Shown piece after piece: positions 11,287 through 24,622 of a stretch of 64,000 nt of DNA. Each line of letters begins with the position of its first letter. Position 1 is the first letter of the stretch. Source of the stretch: Staphylococcus saccharolyticus. GTDB lineage: Bacteria; Bacillota; Bacilli; Staphylococcales; Staphylococcaceae. The stretch lies in assembly GCF_900458815.1 (NCBI RefSeq), contig NZ_UHDZ01000001.1, positions 1,798,001 through 1,862,000 of the forward strand. The letters run 5' to 3'. The notes under the pieces are model-generated. The model was given only the letters and a program-made list of their open reading frames with translations, was not told the origin of the DNA and did not search any database. A program made the translations under genes and the position numbers.

Positions 11287-12336
11287 ATGTTTAAATCTAA
11301 AAAGGTAGTTATTTCAAGTTTATCTGCTTTAACTATTAGCTTAGTGAGTGTTAATGTGCCGACAATGGCGAATAGCTCGAATCATATCCCCCATCAAGAT
11401 GGTCCAAATGATCAAAGTCAACAAGCAAAAACTCATATGAATACGAACCAATCATCAACTCATAACCAATTCACACGCCAACCTGAAGCTGATTCAGTGA
11501 GTGGTAAAACAAATGATACACATTCGAATTGGGTGAAAAATTTAACTGGTGAAAAATTCACCACCATTGCTCACCGTGGCGCAAGTGGTTATGCCCCTGA
11601 ACATACTTTCGCAGCCTATGATAAATGTCATAATGAATTAGGTGCATCATACATAGAAATTGACCTACAACGTACTAAAGATGGTCATCTCGTGGCTATG
11701 CATGATGAAAAGGTTAATCGTACTACAAATGGACGCGGTCGTGTGGACCACTACACACTTAACGAACTTAAAAAGTTAGATGCAGGAAGCTGGTTTAATC
11801 ACGCTCATCCTGAATACTCAAGTGATAAATATAAAAACGCCAAAGTTCCTACCTTAGATGAAATATTAAATCGTTATGGTAAAAATGCTAACTATTACAT
11901 CGAAACAAAATCACCAGAAGTATATCCAGGTATGGAAAAACAATTATTAGACACATTAAATAAACATGGTATGTTAACACAGAATTCGCTTCAGAACGGT
12001 CATGTGATGATTCAATCGTTCTCTGGAAATAGCTTAGAAAAAGTTCACAAATTAAATTCAAAAGTACCACTTATTAGATTAATGAATAAATTTGAATTAG
12101 CGATATCTTCTGAACAAGATTTAAAACACATTAGATCTTACGCTGTAGGTGTCGGACCAGAATATACAGATTTAAATATTAAAAATACAAGACATCTTAA
12201 AGACTTAGGATTTTTAGTACATCCTTACACTGTAAATGATGAAAACGATATGAGACGTCTAAACCAATATGGTGTAGATGGCGTCTTTACAAATTTCGCA
12301 GACAAATATAAAAATGTATCAAAAACACAACAATAG
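11287..12336 (+). CDS. glpQ: Secreted glycerophosphodiester phosphodiesterase (GlpQ)
   Basis: This 349-residue protein releases sn-glycerol-3-phosphate from glycerophosphodiesters at the cell surface. An N-terminal signal peptide ends near AMAN-like VPTMANSS (about residue 29). A low-complexity linker rich in Gln, His, Asn and Ser runs to about residue 80. The GDPD domain follows, with TIAHRGASGYAPEHT, the metal-binding EIDLQ and the catalytic region AMHDEKVNRTTNG. The domain ends with the VDGVFTNF motif typical of the family. Staphylococcal GlpQ can supply glycerophosphate during phosphate or carbon limitation. The start is supported by GAAAGGA directly upstream. Confidence 0.93.
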   Translation: MFKSKKVVISSLSALTISLVSVNVPTMANSSNHIPHQDGPNDQSQQAKTHMNTNQSSTHNQFTRQPEADSVSGKTNDTHSNWVKNLTGEKFTTIAHRGASGYAPEHTFAAYDKCHNELGASYIEIDLQRTKDGHLVAMHDEKVNRTTNGRGRVDHYTLNELKKLDAGSWFNHAHPEYSSDKYKNAKVPTLDEILNRYGKNANYYIETKSPEVYPGMEKQLLDTLNKHGMLTQNSLQNGHVMIQSFSGNSLEKVHKLNSKVPLIRLMNKFELAISSEQDLKHIRSYAVGVGPEYTDLNIKNTRHLKDLGFLVHPYTVNDENDMRRLNQYGVDGVFTNFADKYKNVSKTQQ

Positions 12337-12360
12337 TATTTAACACTTTTAAATAGGAAA

Positions 12361-12399
12361 GACTTTGCTAGCTGTTAGAGCTTTTGCAAAGTCTTTTTT
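12361..12399 (+). terminator. Intrinsic terminator after glpQ
   Basis: GACTTTGC and GCAAAGTC form a perfect 8-bp stem with a 17-base loop, followed by TTTTTT. It lies 25 bases after the glpQ stop. Confidence 0.8.
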
Positions 12400-12443
12400 A
12401 TGTGGTGAACTCACTTCTCCACGAAATAGAGAATATTAAAAGG

Positions 12444-12474
12444 CTATAACTTTTTGATTCACAAAAAGCTATAG
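12444..12474 (-). terminator. Intrinsic terminator after gudB
   Basis: CTATAACTTTTTG pairs with CAAAAAGCTATAG at 12 of 13 positions with a 5-base loop. On the minus strand it is followed by CCTTTTAATA. It lies about 45 bases beyond the gudB stop and faces the glpQ terminator. Confidence 0.7.
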
Positions 12475-12517
12475 TCAAAATTGCTCATTCATTCAATTCT
12501 ATTTACTCATCAAATAA

Positions 12518-13759
12518 TTATGCCCAACCGCGATAACGTGCAGCCTCTGTGGTACGTTTTATACCTACAATATATGCAGCAAGTCTCATATCAATCTTTC
12601 TATTTTGTGCTAGCTCATAAATGGTATCAAAAGCCGTCACTAATTTTTCACGTAATTTTTCATTGACTTCTTCTTCTGTCCAATAGTAACCTTGATTGTT
12701 TTGAACCCATTCGAAATAAGATACTGTTACACCACCCGCACTTGCTAATACGTCTGGTACAAGTAAGATATCTCTTTCAGTTAAAATGCGTGTTGCTTCA
12801 GGTGTTGTAGGACCGTTCGCAGCTTCTACTACAATACTTGCTTTAATATCATAAGCATTGTCTTCAGTGATTTGGTTGGAAATCGCTGCTGGAACTAAAA
12901 TATCACAATCTAATTCGAATAATTCTTTATTTGAAATTGTATCTTCAAATAAATTTGTTACTGTACCGAAACTATCACGTCGGTCTAATAAATAATCTAT
13001 GTCTAAACCATTAGGGTCATGTAGCACCCCATAAGCATCACTAATACCAACTACTTTGGCACCTAAATCATATAAGAATTTAGCTAAGAAACTACCAGCA
13101 TTACCGAAACCTTGAATAACAACTTTAGCATCTTTAACGTTCATACCACGACGTTTAGCAGCTTGCTCAATGGCAATAACTACTCCCAACGCTGTTGAAC
13201 GATCTCTACCTTGAGAACCTCCTAAAACAATTGGTTTCCCCGTGATGAAACCTGGTGAGTTAAATTTATCAAGTGCACTATACTCATCCATCATCCAAGC
13301 CATGATTTGTGAGTTAGTAAATACATCTGGTGCTGGAATATCTTTGTTTGGTCCAACAAATTGAGAAATAGCTCTTACATAACCACGAGATAAACGTTCA
13401 ACCTCATAAATACTCATTTGACGTGGATCACACACAATACCACCTTTACCACCACCATATGGTAAATTAACGATACCGCATTTTAATGTCATCCACATTG
13501 ATAATGCTTTTACTTCTTCATCAACTTCAGGGTGGAAACGTACACCACCTTTTGTTGGACCGACAGCATCATTATGCTGAGCACGGTAACCAGTGAATAT
13601 TTTGACTGTGCCATCGTCCATGCGAACTGGAATGCGGACTTGTAAAAATCTGATTGGCTCTTTAATAAGCTCATACATCCCATCGTCAAATCCCAATTTG
13701 TGTAATGCTTCTTTAATAATTCCTTGTGTGGAAGTTACTAAATTATTATTCTCAGTCAT
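12518..13759 (-). CDS. gudB: NAD-specific glutamate dehydrogenase
   Basis: The 413-residue catabolic glutamate dehydrogenase converts glutamate to 2-oxoglutarate and ammonia. The substrate-binding block GGGKGGIVCDP with its lysines, the following block PAPDVFTNSQIMAWMMDEYS and the Rossmann motif VVIQGFGNAGSF are visible. The ATG at 13759 follows AAAGAGGCG. It is the last step of the arginine/ornithine/proline to 2-oxoglutarate route, and its usual partner rocD lies just upstream in the same orientation but is broken here. Two cre-like sites upstream suggest catabolite repression by CcpA. Confidence 0.94.
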   Translation of the reverse strand: MTENNNLVTSTQGIIKEALHKLGFDDGMYELIKEPIRFLQVRIPVRMDDGTVKIFTGYRAQHNDAVGPTKGGVRFHPEVDEEVKALSMWMTLKCGIVNLPYGGGKGGIVCDPRQMSIYEVERLSRGYVRAISQFVGPNKDIPAPDVFTNSQIMAWMMDEYSALDKFNSPGFITGKPIVLGGSQGRDRSTALGVVIAIEQAAKRRGMNVKDAKVVIQGFGNAGSFLAKFLYDLGAKVVGISDAYGVLHDPNGLDIDYLLDRRDSFGTVTNLFEDTISNKELFELDCDILVPAAISNQITEDNAYDIKASIVVEAANGPTTPEATRILTERDILLVPDVLASAGGVTVSYFEWVQNNQGYYWTEEEVNEKLREKLVTAFDTIYELAQNRKIDMRLAAYIVGIKRTTEAARYRGWA

Positions 13760-13785
13760 GATCTTATTCGCCTCTTTTTAACTAA

Positions 13786-13832
13786 TGATTTCGCTTTCAT
13801 TTTTAATTGTAACACAAGTGAAAGCATTTTAA
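13786..13832 (-). promoter_or_regulatory. Two cre-like sites upstream of gudB
   Basis: On the minus strand TGAAAGCGAAATCA occupies 13786-13799, and on the plus strand TGAAAGCATTTTAA occupies 13819-13832. Each matches the cre consensus TGWAARCGYTWNCW at about 12 of 14 positions. CcpA control of glutamate dehydrogenase genes is known in Firmicutes, so the position makes sense. Confidence 0.45.
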
Positions 13833-13867
13833 AGGGGTTACAAAATGAATGTTACAACTTTTTGAAC

Positions 13868-15060
13868 TCAAGCAAATACGCTCTTAATTTTTTCAAGTGC
13901 TAAATTTAATTCTTCTTTAATAATGATTAAAGGTGGTGCAAATCTAATCACTGTTTCATGTGTTTCCTTACATAATAATCCTTGTTCTTTTAATGCTTTA
14001 CAATAAGGTCTAGCACTCTCATGTAATTCAATACCTATAAATAAGCCACATCCTCTTACTTCCTTAATTGAAGGGTGTTCAATCTTTTGTAATTCAGCTT
14101 TAAAATAATTGCCCAGTTCCAATGAGCGTCCTAGTAAGTCCTCATCTACGATAACATCTAAAGCAGCTATAGATACCGCACACGCTAATGGATTTCCACT
14201 AAATGTAGAACCATGTGACCCTGGTGTGAATACATCTAGAATTTCTTTATCAGCGAGAACTACAGATATTGGTAATACACCGCCACCTAAAGCTTTTCCC
14301 AAAATATAAACGTCAGGCTTAACATTATCCCAGTCAGTTGCGAAAAGCTTTCCTGAGCGACCTAAACCTGCTTGAATTTCATCAGCTATAAATAGGATAT
14401 GATGATCATCGCACAATTCACGAATCGCTTTCAAATAACCTTCTGGAGGCACATTAATACCCGCTTCTCCTTGAATAGGCTCAACTAATATAGCAGCAGT
14501 ACAATTATTTATTGCGTTCTTTAATTGGTCGATATCATCAAAATCAACTTTACGGAAACCATCTAACAATGGACCATAACCACGTTGATATTCAGCTTCT
14601 AAAGAAAGTGACACTGGAGCCATTGTACGTCCATGGAAATTCCCGTTAAATGCAATAATTTCTGCTTTGTTTGGTTCAATACCTTTTTAACATCATACGC
14701 CCAACGACGTGCCGCTTTCAAAGCAGTTTCAACCGCTTCTGCCCCTGTATTCATTGGTAAAGCTTTGTCTTTACCCGCTAATTTACAAATCTTTTCATAC
14801 CATAGACCTAAGTTATCACTGTGAAACGCTCTAGATACCAATGTTACTTTATCTGCTTGATCTTTTAATGCTTGGATAATCTTCGGATGACGATGTCACT
14901 GGTTGACTGCAGAATAAGCTGAAAGCATATCCATATATTGATTACCTTCAGGATCCCTTACCCATACACCCTCTGCTTCAGAAATTACAATTGGAAGTGG
15001 TACATAGTTGTGTGCGTCATAGTGATTTGTTAACTCAATAATTTCTTCTGATTTAGTCAT
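13868..15060 (-). pseudogene. rocD: Ornithine aminotransferase, broken by a stop and a frameshift
   Basis: The full-length frame from the ATG at 15060 encodes RocD, a PLP enzyme that turns ornithine and 2-oxoglutarate into glutamate semialdehyde and glutamate. Two lesions are visible. Codon 55 is TGA (14896-14898) where the family has glycine in AVNQGHRHP, one base from GGA. A missing A in the run at 14684-14688 then shifts the frame between VK and [12 protein letters not shown]. All remaining family blocks can be read, including [24 protein letters not shown] and the PLP lysine in [10 protein letters not shown]. The longest surviving frame (13868-14623) lacks the N-terminal third, so activity is unlikely. 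Confidence 0.9.
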
Positions 15061-15333
15061 AATATCTCGCCTTTGTTCTTTTAATAAAAACTTATTAACA
15101 ACATCATAACTGATTTCTTGTGACTCTCAAACATATTTTTACTATTGAAAATGATATCTAACAAACTATGGCTTCAACTACTGATATCATGGATTTTCAC
15201 CCCTAAAATGAGCAATGACCCCTTCGTATGAAAGCCCTTACAAACATAATGGAATACGTATTCTACTTTTTACAAGCATAAATTTTAATTAATTAAAAAA
15301 TTTAAATTTCTCAATTTACTTAAGCACATAAAT

Positions 15334-15369
15334 AACCCAAATTTGCTTTTAACAAAACAAATTTGGGTT
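15334..15369. terminator. Perfect inverted repeat downstream of the flavin oxidoreductase
   Basis: AACCCAAATTTG and CAAATTTGGGTT form a perfect 12-bp stem with a 12-base loop, 14 bases beyond the stop of the gene at 15383-16510. The T-tail is weak (TTATTTATG on the minus strand), but the position fits a terminator. Confidence 0.6.
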
Positions 15370-15382
15370 AAAACGCTCTTTA

Positions 15383-16510
15383 CTACTTATCTTTACGTGG
15401 TAATGGATAAAATCCAGCATTAAATTGTTTCCATAAATTAGGAGGTAGTTCATGGTTATCTGCTCGCTTTGGATCAAATTCATTAATGATTTCATCTTCA
15501 CGTCCATCTTTGATTTTACTTATGAAGTCATAGTCTAATAGAATCTCACGACCTAATGCGATGAATTCAACACCTACTTCATCAATAGCATTTAGTGCAT
15601 CCTGTGGTGTAAAGACTGAACCAATACCAATAAGCGGCATGCGCCCGTTAATCCACTGATGAATTAATTTCAATCGATTTTTACCTTTATATTTACCTTC
15701 ACGTGTCACTGAATTCACATCCATTAATGAAACATGTATATAATCTAATGGTTTATTTGAAATTAGATTAACTAATTGTTCAGTCATTTCCATTGATATC
15801 CCCGGTGATTCTGCTTCTTCTGGTGATAATCGGTATCCGATAATAAAATCATCATCTGCATAAGTTTTCTTAGCCTTAACTACTTCATCAATAACAGCAT
15901 TTGGGAATTTATAATTATCTGCCCAAATATCATTTCTTCTATTGTAATATGGTGATACAAATTGATGGATAAGATAATGATTTGCACCATGAATTTCCAC
16001 ACCATCGAAGCCTGCTTCTATCACTCTTCGTGTTGCCTTACCAAAATCTTTAATGGTTTGCTCTATTTCATCCCCAGTCATTTCACGTGCATCATGAGGC
16101 TCTTGTTGTCCAAAACTTTTAAGTGTAATTGGACTAGGTGCAACCACATCTCCTTTCGGCGTTAAATTAGGTAATGCTTGTGCACCACCATGATGAATTT
16201 GAACTAAAGCTTTAGCTCCATTTTTCTTCATAGCTTTTGCCAATTCTTTTAATCCTTCAATATCTGAATCGTATGCTACTGAAGGTTGACCGGGGAAAGC
16301 TTTTCCCACGTCATTGATATTACTAGCAGCATTGATAGCAATACCGACATCTTTTGAACGTTTTTCAATATATAGTATTTCCTGATTTGAAATAGTACCA
16401 TCTTCGTTAGATGACACATGTGTAAGAGGTGCTAATACAAAACGGTTTCTAATTTCAACACCGTTAGGCAATGTAAATGAGTTGAACAAAGGCTCATATT
16501 TATTATTCAT
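15383..16510 (-). CDS. NADH-dependent flavin oxidoreductase (old yellow enzyme family)
   Basis: This 375-residue FMN-dependent TIM-barrel protein belongs to the old yellow enzyme family. It shows the N-terminal block IRNRFVLAPLTH, the LVQIHHGGAQALP segment and the HGANHYLIHQFVSPYYNRR signature that binds FMN and substrate. Such enzymes reduce activated double bonds, but the physiological substrate is not known. I chose the ATG at 16510 because CAAGGAGAG stands just upstream. A frame extending to 16564 has no ribosome binding site. It is followed by a perfect inverted repeat and precedes rocD in the same orientation. Confidence 0.88.
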   Translation of the reverse strand: MNNKYEPLFNSFTLPNGVEIRNRFVLAPLTHVSSNEDGTISNQEILYIEKRSKDVGIAINAASNINDVGKAFPGQPSVAYDSDIEGLKELAKAMKKNGAKALVQIHHGGAQALPNLTPKGDVVAPSPITLKSFGQQEPHDAREMTGDEIEQTIKDFGKATRRVIEAGFDGVEIHGANHYLIHQFVSPYYNRRNDIWADNYKFPNAVIDEVVKAKKTYADDDFIIGYRLSPEEAESPGISMEMTEQLVNLISNKPLDYIHVSLMDVNSVTREGKYKGKNRLKLIHQWINGRMPLIGIGSVFTPQDALNAIDEVGVEFIALGREILLDYDFISKIKDGREDEIINEFDPKRADNHELPPNLWKQFNAGFYPLPRKDK

Positions 16511-16724
16511 ATTAGAATACTCTCCTTGTATAATGATGTCATGACTATAGCATACAAGTTTCATACAACACTAATAATTTGCTTAAAAATCATTTATTGT
16601 CTAACAATATATTTTAATTAAATGTAAATAATCAATGAAACGAGTATCATTTTCTAACTGTATTTAACACAACTCTAACCTAAAATTAAATCAATTTTGT
16701 CCCTCTTAAAAAAATTTAAAAACA

Positions 16725-16758
16725 ACAATCTTTACAATTTACCATTGCAAAGATTGTC
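16725..16758 (-). terminator. Intrinsic terminator after the S1-domain gene
   Basis: ACAATCTTTGCAAT pairs with ATTGTAAAGATTGT around a short loop, with one G-T pair. On the minus strand a T-rich tail (TGTTTTTAAATTTTTTT) follows. Confidence 0.75.
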
Positions 16759-16819
16759 GTTCTCATGCGATTTATTATTATAAATATAACCTCACATGTT
16801 GGCACGAATTTACAGTCAT

Positions 16820-17200
16820 TCAGTCATTTCGAATTGCACGTTTAGACTGTTTGATCCAGACCGGTAAGCGTTCTTCAAGTGTTTGAAACCCATACTTTTC
16901 CGTTTCTCTTATTTCATCTAAGACTGACTGCTTTTCTTTTTTACGCTCATAATTTTTAAAGTAACCATTATCCTTTAATGACAAATTCAATTTACCTTCA
17001 TCATCGATTGATAAAATTTTAGCTTTAACAACTTGTCCCTCAGATAGAAATTTCTTCAAGTTATGGACATAATCATCTATGATTTCAGAGATATGGATAA
17101 GTCCTTCAGTATGGTCAGGGGTCTCAACAAAAGCGCCATACGGTTGAATACCAGTTACACGTACCTTGATATGTTGACCTTCTTTATAGTGATTATTCAA
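16820..17200 (-). CDS. yugI: S1 RNA-binding domain protein (YugI/CvfD type)
   Basis: A single S1 OB-fold domain fills residues 5-77 of 126, with the typical GQHIKVRVTGIQPYGAFVE and GLIHISEI motifs. A basic, charged C-terminal tail follows. Homologues are general stress protein 13 (YugI) in Bacillus and CvfD in streptococci, which act as RNA-binding or ribosome-associated regulators. The gene is a single unit bounded by a terminator. The exact role in staphylococci is inferred from homologues only. Confidence 0.85.
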   Translation of the reverse strand: MNNHYKEGQHIKVRVTGIQPYGAFVETPDHTEGLIHISEIIDDYVHNLKKFLSEGQVVKAKILSIDDEGKLNLSLKDNGYFKNYERKKEKQSVLDEIRETEKYGFQTLEERLPVWIKQSKRAIRND

Positions 17201-17490
17201 CGTGATAACCCCTTATTTCGATTTTCTTAACACTCATATCATAGCATAAATCATATTTATCGACTAACTAAAACTACAATAAATTTCATTTAAATTGAAA
17301 ATAATTGCATCATAAATATCTAACTTAAGCTATTTTAAAATCATAGGGTTCCATTTCAAGACAACAAAAAGCTTAAGCTAGATCAATACATATTTAGACC
17401 ATAACTTAAAGCTTTATTAAAAATATCCATGGAGCAGAAAAGACAACAATTTATACAACTGAATATCCAATATGCCCTACTTTGTAAAAA

Positions 17491-18084
17491 TTATTTCTCA
17501 ACATTAATTGATTCAATAACAACATCATAAACTGGCTTATCTTGAGCACCAACTTTTGTATTTGCAATATCTTCTAAAGTTGATTCTCCTTCAATCAATT
17601 GACCGAATACTGTATGTTTTTGATCCAACCATGGTGCACCACCCTTTTCACCATACGCCTCAACGATTGGTTGTGGCCAACCTCCATCAGCAAGTTGACT
17701 CAACATATTTTCAGGAACTTCTTTCATTTGTACTATAAAGAATTGAGAGCTATTTGTGTTAGGACCTGCATTGGCCATAGACAGTGCACCATATAAGTTG
17801 AAGGCTTCTAAAGAAAACTCATCTTCAAAGGCAGCACCGTAAATACTTTCTCCTCCCATACCTGTTGCAGTTGGATCTCCCCCTTGAACCATAAAATCGT
17901 TGATGACACGGTGGAAGGTTACATCATTATAATATCCGTTTTTAGCAAGTGTCACAAAATTTTCAACTGTCTTAGGTGCAATATCTGGAAATAGTTTGAA
18001 CGTCATGTCACCTTTGTTAGTATGCATTACAATTCTAATTTCATTATCATTAATCTCTCTATTTAACTGAGGATAGTTCGTCAT
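17491..18084 (-). CDS. ppiB: Peptidyl-prolyl cis-trans isomerase, cyclophilin type
   Basis: This 197-residue cytoplasmic cyclophilin catalyses prolyl isomerisation. The active-site blocks [38 protein letters not shown] and [10 protein letters not shown] are all present. There is no signal peptide. It is transcribed divergently from the kapB-like gene. The 290 bases downstream of its stop contain no gene that I can recognise. Confidence 0.93.
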   Translation of the reverse strand: MTNYPQLNREINDNEIRIVMHTNKGDMTFKLFPDIAPKTVENFVTLAKNGYYNDVTFHRVINDFMVQGGDPTATGMGGESIYGAAFEDEFSLEAFNLYGALSMANAGPNTNSSQFFIVQMKEVPENMLSQLADGGWPQPIVEAYGEKGGAPWLDQKHTVFGQLIEGESTLEDIANTKVGAQDKPVYDVVIESINVEK

Positions 18085-18149
18085 TTAAATTCTCCATTCG
18101 TGTTATGATATAACCATATATTAACATAATTGAAAGGAAGTCATATAAC

Positions 18150-18530
18150 ATGTTATATCGATTTTCTCATAAGACCGGAAGCTACGGTGTGAGTATCAAA
18201 GAGGATGATGGCGACCAAATCCTAGTCCAGGTTGAACAAGTAATTAAGCACCCTAAACAAGGTGACTTACATCATCCTAAAAAAATTGAAGGTGTATTCT
18301 TCCATGAACGCAAGGCACTAAGTCATTTTGAAAAACGTTATGCTACTCGTTCACAACTTCGAGAGTTTAATGTTGAAACAATGTCATATGAAGATTCTTT
18401 ACAACAGGCTATCACAAATTTTTAACAACAATTAAAAGCAGATGATTCTGCACACGCACGCTTATCACTTAGAAGCTTAGATCAACTTAAAGAAGATTAC
18501 TCTATTCAATACAAAAGAACATTTGTATAA
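18150..18530 (+). pseudogene. Kinase-associated lipoprotein B-like (KapB) gene with in-frame TAA
   Basis: The frame starts at an ATG after GAAAGGAAG and encodes a KapB-like protein (RFSHKTGSYGVSI, VEQVIKHPKQGDLHHP, FFHERKALS). It is stopped at codon 92 by TAA (18423-18425). The same frame then reads on for 34 codons with clearly family-like sequence (QQLKADDSAHARLSLRSLDQ) to a second TAA at 18528. A single AAA-to-TAA change would explain it. In Bacillus KapB is linked to sporulation kinase KinB. Its role in non-sporulating staphylococci is unknown. Confidence 0.75.
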
Positions 18531-18682
18531 TGTAATTAAATTTTTAAAATTATAGTTACAGTTTTTATACATGAATTTCAATTTTTTTGGTAAATCTTGA
18601 CGAGTTTCTTCTTATTTTAACAGTGCTTCAAAATCAGTGTTTTCATGCGATGAAGAGGTTTTTCAGAAAAAGTTCATTCATG

Positions 18683-18688
18683 TATAAT
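18683..18688 (+). promoter_or_regulatory. Possible -10 element of the mnh operon
   Basis: TATAAT lies about 36 bases upstream of the mnhA start in the only gap before the operon. No convincing -35 sequence is present, so this is a weak call. Confidence 0.3.
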
Positions 18689-18724
18689 GTTATTCATAAA
18701 CAATTTTTAAAGGAGGACAACATA

Positions 18725-21550
<2,826 letters not shown>

Positions 21551-21551
<1 letters not shown>

Positions 21552-21898
21552 TGGAAATTATCATGATATTTGTTAGTGGTATTCTCACAGCTATAAGTGT
21601 CTATCTCGTTTTGTCTAAAAGTTTGATACGAATAATTATGGGAACTACACTACTAACTCACGCGGCAAATTTATTTTTAATTACCATGGGAGGATTGAAG
21701 CATGGTACAGTTCCTATCCATGAAAAAGGAACTTCCAGCTATGTTGATCCAATACCACAAGCTCTTATCTTAACTGCTATCGTAATAGCCTTTGCAACGA
21801 CAGCTTTTTTCCTAGTTCTTGCATTCAGAACTTATAAAGAACTAGGAACAGATAATGTTGAGCTTATGAAAGGAGCGCCAGAAGATGATAGAGAGTAA
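21551..21898 (+). CDS. mnhC: Na+/H+ antiporter subunit C
   Basis: This 115-residue, three-helix protein is homologous to NuoK of complex I, with the conserved segment [21 protein letters not shown] and [20 protein letters not shown]. The start is a GTG in the junction TAGTG, so it overlaps mnhB by one base. A longer frame from 21494 lies inside mnhB and is unlikely. It overlaps mnhD by 14 bases. Confidence 0.93.
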
Positions 21899-23381
21899 TT
21901 TGCTTGTCTTAACATTAGTCATACCCATCGTCACTGCAATATTACTCATATTTGTTGGAAAGCGCCCAATAATCAAACGTTATGTTGCACTTATAGGCGC
22001 AATATTGACACTTATTGTCGCCTTTATTAACTTAAAACACGTCTTAAGAGATGGACCGTTAAAAGTAGAGCTCGGTTCATGGAAAGCACCATACAGTATT
22101 GTGTTTGTGTTAGATATCTTTAGCGCCTTACTTATCATTACTAGCATAATCATTACAATATTAGTAATTTTGTATTCATATCGTTCAATCGGTGTAGATA
22201 GAGAACGTTATTATTATTATTTCTCTATCATGTTTATGTTAATAGGTATTATTGGTGCATTTACAACTGGTGATATTTTTAACTTGTTCGTATTCTTTGA
22301 AGTCTTTTTAATGTCTTCATATTGTTTACTCGTTATAGGTACGACGAAAATTCAGTTACAAGAAACCATTAAATATATCTTAGTCAACGTCGTTTCATCT
22401 TCTTTCTTTGTTATGGGAGTAGCAGTCCTATATTCAGTTGTGGGTACTTTAAACTTAGCTCATATAAGTGAAAGAGTATCTCAACTATCCGTCCACGATA
22501 GTGGTTTGGTCAATATTGTTTTTATACTATTTATATTTGTTTTTGCAACTAAAGCAGGCGTCTTCCCCATGTATGTATGGTTACCAGGCGCTTATTATGC
22601 TCCACCTGTTGCAATTATTACTTTCTTTGGTGCCTTATTAACTAAAGTTGGTGTTTATGCAATCGCGAGAACTTTGAGTTTATTCTTTAATAATTCAGTT
22701 AGCTTCTCTCATTATATAATATTATTCTTAGCATTACTTACTATTGTCTTTGGCTGTGTAGGTGCCGTTGCTTATTATGATACTAAGAAAATTATCCTAT
22801 ACAATATTATGATAGCTGTTGGTGTCATTTTAGTCGGCATAGCAATGATGAATCAAACTGGCATGATGGGAGCAATTTATTATACATTACACGATATGCT
22901 AGTTAAAGCTTCCTTATTTCTACTTATAGGAGTGATGTATAAAATTACGAAAACTACTGACTTACGGCAGTTTGGTGGCTTAATCAAAGGATATCCTATT
23001 TTGGGTTGGACATTCTTTATAGCTGCTTTAAGTCTTGCAGGTATCCCTCCTTTTAGTGGGTTCTATGGTAAATTTTATATCGTCCGCGCAACTTTTGAAA
23101 AAGGATTTTACCTAAGCGGTATCGTAGTTCTGCTTTCAAGTCTAGTCGTTTTATATTCGGTCATACGTATTTTCTTAAAAGGATTCTTTGGAAAAGTTAA
23201 AGGTTATGAAGTGACACATCAAGTTAATGTGAAATATCTTACTACTATAGCTGTGGTTTCTACAGTCATTACTGTAATATTTGGTTTATCTGCGAATATG
23301 CTGTTCCCTATTATAAAAGATGGTACGCAAACATTTGTTAATCCAAGTATTTATATTCATAGCGTGTTAGGAGGTAAATAG
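21885..23381 (+). CDS. mnhD: Na+/H+ antiporter subunit D
   Basis: This 498-residue subunit is homologous to the NuoM/NuoN proton-pumping subunits. It has about 14 helices, the [15 protein letters not shown] segment, the conserved lysine region [22 protein letters not shown] and [14 protein letters not shown]. Its length equals that of S. aureus MnhD. It is translationally coupled to mnhC through a 14-base overlap. Confidence 0.95.
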   Translation: MIESNLLVLTLVIPIVTAILLIFVGKRPIIKRYVALIGAILTLIVAFINLKHVLRDGPLKVELGSWKAPYSIVFVLDIFSALLIITSIIITILVILYSYRSIGVDRERYYYYFSIMFMLIGIIGAFTTGDIFNLFVFFEVFLMSSYCLLVIGTTKIQLQETIKYILVNVVSSSFFVMGVAVLYSVVGTLNLAHISERVSQLSVHDSGLVNIVFILFIFVFATKAGVFPMYVWLPGAYYAPPVAIITFFGALLTKVGVYAIARTLSLFFNNSVSFSHYIILFLALLTIVFGCVGAVAYYDTKKIILYNIMIAVGVILVGIAMMNQTGMMGAIYYTLHDMLVKASLFLLIGVMYKITKTTDLRQFGGLIKGYPILGWTFFIAALSLAGIPPFSGFYGKFYIVRATFEKGFYLSGIVVLLSSLVVLYSVIRIFLKGFFGKVKGYEVTHQVNVKYLTTIAVVSTVITVIFGLSANMLFPIIKDGTQTFVNPSIYIHSVLGGK

Positions 23382-23382
23382 A

Positions 23383-23862
23383 ATGGCTATTCAGTTTATT
23401 ATTAATTTATTAGTCTCTATCATTTGGTTACTAGTGACAAATAGCTATACGTTAAACAACTTTGTCCTAGGATTCTTATTAGGTTTAGTTCTCGTTTATC
23501 TCCTTCACCGTGTCATGCCTGGTCGATTCTATCTAATCAGAGTTTATAGGATTATCATGCTCACCGTTACGTTCTTAACTGAATTAATTAAAGCAAATTT
23601 TAATGTTCTAAAAATTATTCTTAAACCTCGTATTGAGAATAAGCCTGGCTTTTTCGTATATGAGACAGACTTAGAATATGATTGGCAACTTGTATTATTA
23701 TCTAATCTTATTACTCTAACTCCTGGAACAGTTGTGTTAGGCATTAGTGATGATCGTAAGAAAATATATATTCACTCCATTGATTTCAGTACAAAAGAAG
23801 AAGAAGTTGAAAGTATCAAATCTTCTTTAGAAAAGGTAGTTAGAAAGGTAGGCGAAAAATAA
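23383..23862 (+). CDS. mnhE: Na+/H+ antiporter subunit E
   Basis: This 159-residue subunit has two to three N-terminal helices, a cytosolic part with [16 protein letters not shown], and the conserved [21 protein letters not shown] segment. It starts one base after mnhD ends and its TAATG end overlaps mnhF. Confidence 0.94.
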   Translation: MAIQFIINLLVSIIWLLVTNSYTLNNFVLGFLLGLVLVYLLHRVMPGRFYLIRVYRIIMLTVTFLTELIKANFNVLKIILKPRIENKPGFFVYETDLEYDWQLVLLSNLITLTPGTVVLGISDDRKKIYIHSIDFSTKEEEVESIKSSLEKVVRKVGEK

Positions 23863-24155
23863 TGACATTTAAATTTTTTATCATTATTGCATTAATTATT
23901 GTCGTACTGTCAATGTTAGCAATGTTAATTCGTGTTATCTTAGGACCTTCTCTAGCTGACCGAGTCGTTGCACTAGATGCGATTGGTTTACAATTGATGG
24001 CAGTAATTGCTCTATTTAGTATATTACTTAATATCAAATATATGATTGTCGTCATTTTAATGGTAGGTATCCTCGCCTTTTTAGGTACCTCAGTCTTTTC
24101 TAAATTTATGGATGAAGGTAAGGTGATTAAGCATGATAGCAACAATCATCACTAG
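23862..24155 (+). CDS. mnhF: Na+/H+ antiporter subunit F
   Basis: This 97-residue subunit has three helices and the family motif [19 protein letters not shown] near residue 23. It starts in the overlap TAATG with mnhE and itself overlaps mnhG by 23 bases. Confidence 0.94.
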   Translation: MTFKFFIIIALIIVVLSMLAMLIRVILGPSLADRVVALDAIGLQLMAVIALFSILLNIKYMIVVILMVGILAFLGTSVFSKFMDEGKVIKHDSNNHH

Positions 24156-24489
24156 TATTGCGATTATCTTTGTTGTGCTTGGTGCTTTAATCAGTGCCTT
24201 TGCAGCTACAGGTTTAATTCGTTTAAGAGATGTCTATTCTAGAGCTCACGCTGCAGGTAAAGCTACAACGCTTGGAGCGATGTTCTTATTATTCGGTGCA
24301 TTTTTATACTTTATCGGCACTGAAGAGTATGTCAACATGCAATTAATTATTGGTATTATTTTCGTATTTATCACAGGACCTCTTTCAAGCCATTTAATCA
24401 TGAAAGCAGCATATAATATCAATACACCATACACGAAAGACACAAAAGTTGATGAAATTAAAGAAGATATGAATGATACAAAATTATAA
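24133..24489 (+). CDS. mnhG: Na+/H+ antiporter subunit G
   Basis: This 118-residue last subunit of the Mnh complex has three helices with [22 protein letters not shown] and [16 protein letters not shown]. It completes an operon of seven genes without any lesion. The complex exports Na+ in exchange for H+ and supports pH and salt homeostasis. Confidence 0.94.
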   Translation: MIATIITSIAIIFVVLGALISAFAATGLIRLRDVYSRAHAAGKATTLGAMFLLFGAFLYFIGTEEYVNMQLIIGIIFVFITGPLSSHLIMKAAYNINTPYTKDTKVDEIKEDMNDTKL

Positions 24490-24622
24490 ATCATAGTAAA
24501 CTTATTTATTAAATAGATGTGGTGCATAGCAATCCTCCTTATTAAATATTATTAGTCGCTTATTATTTAAATAAATTTTCTTACAAACTCTATATTGTAC
24601 AAAACTTTCAGTAACCTCACAA

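Noticed and set aside
5731..15060. In-frame TGA codons in spsA and rocD as possible recoding (selenocysteine or tryptophan).
   Set aside because: TAA and TAG breaks and frameshifts occur in other genes, TGA is a normal stop for intact genes such as addB, and no SECIS-like or recoding signal is apparent.
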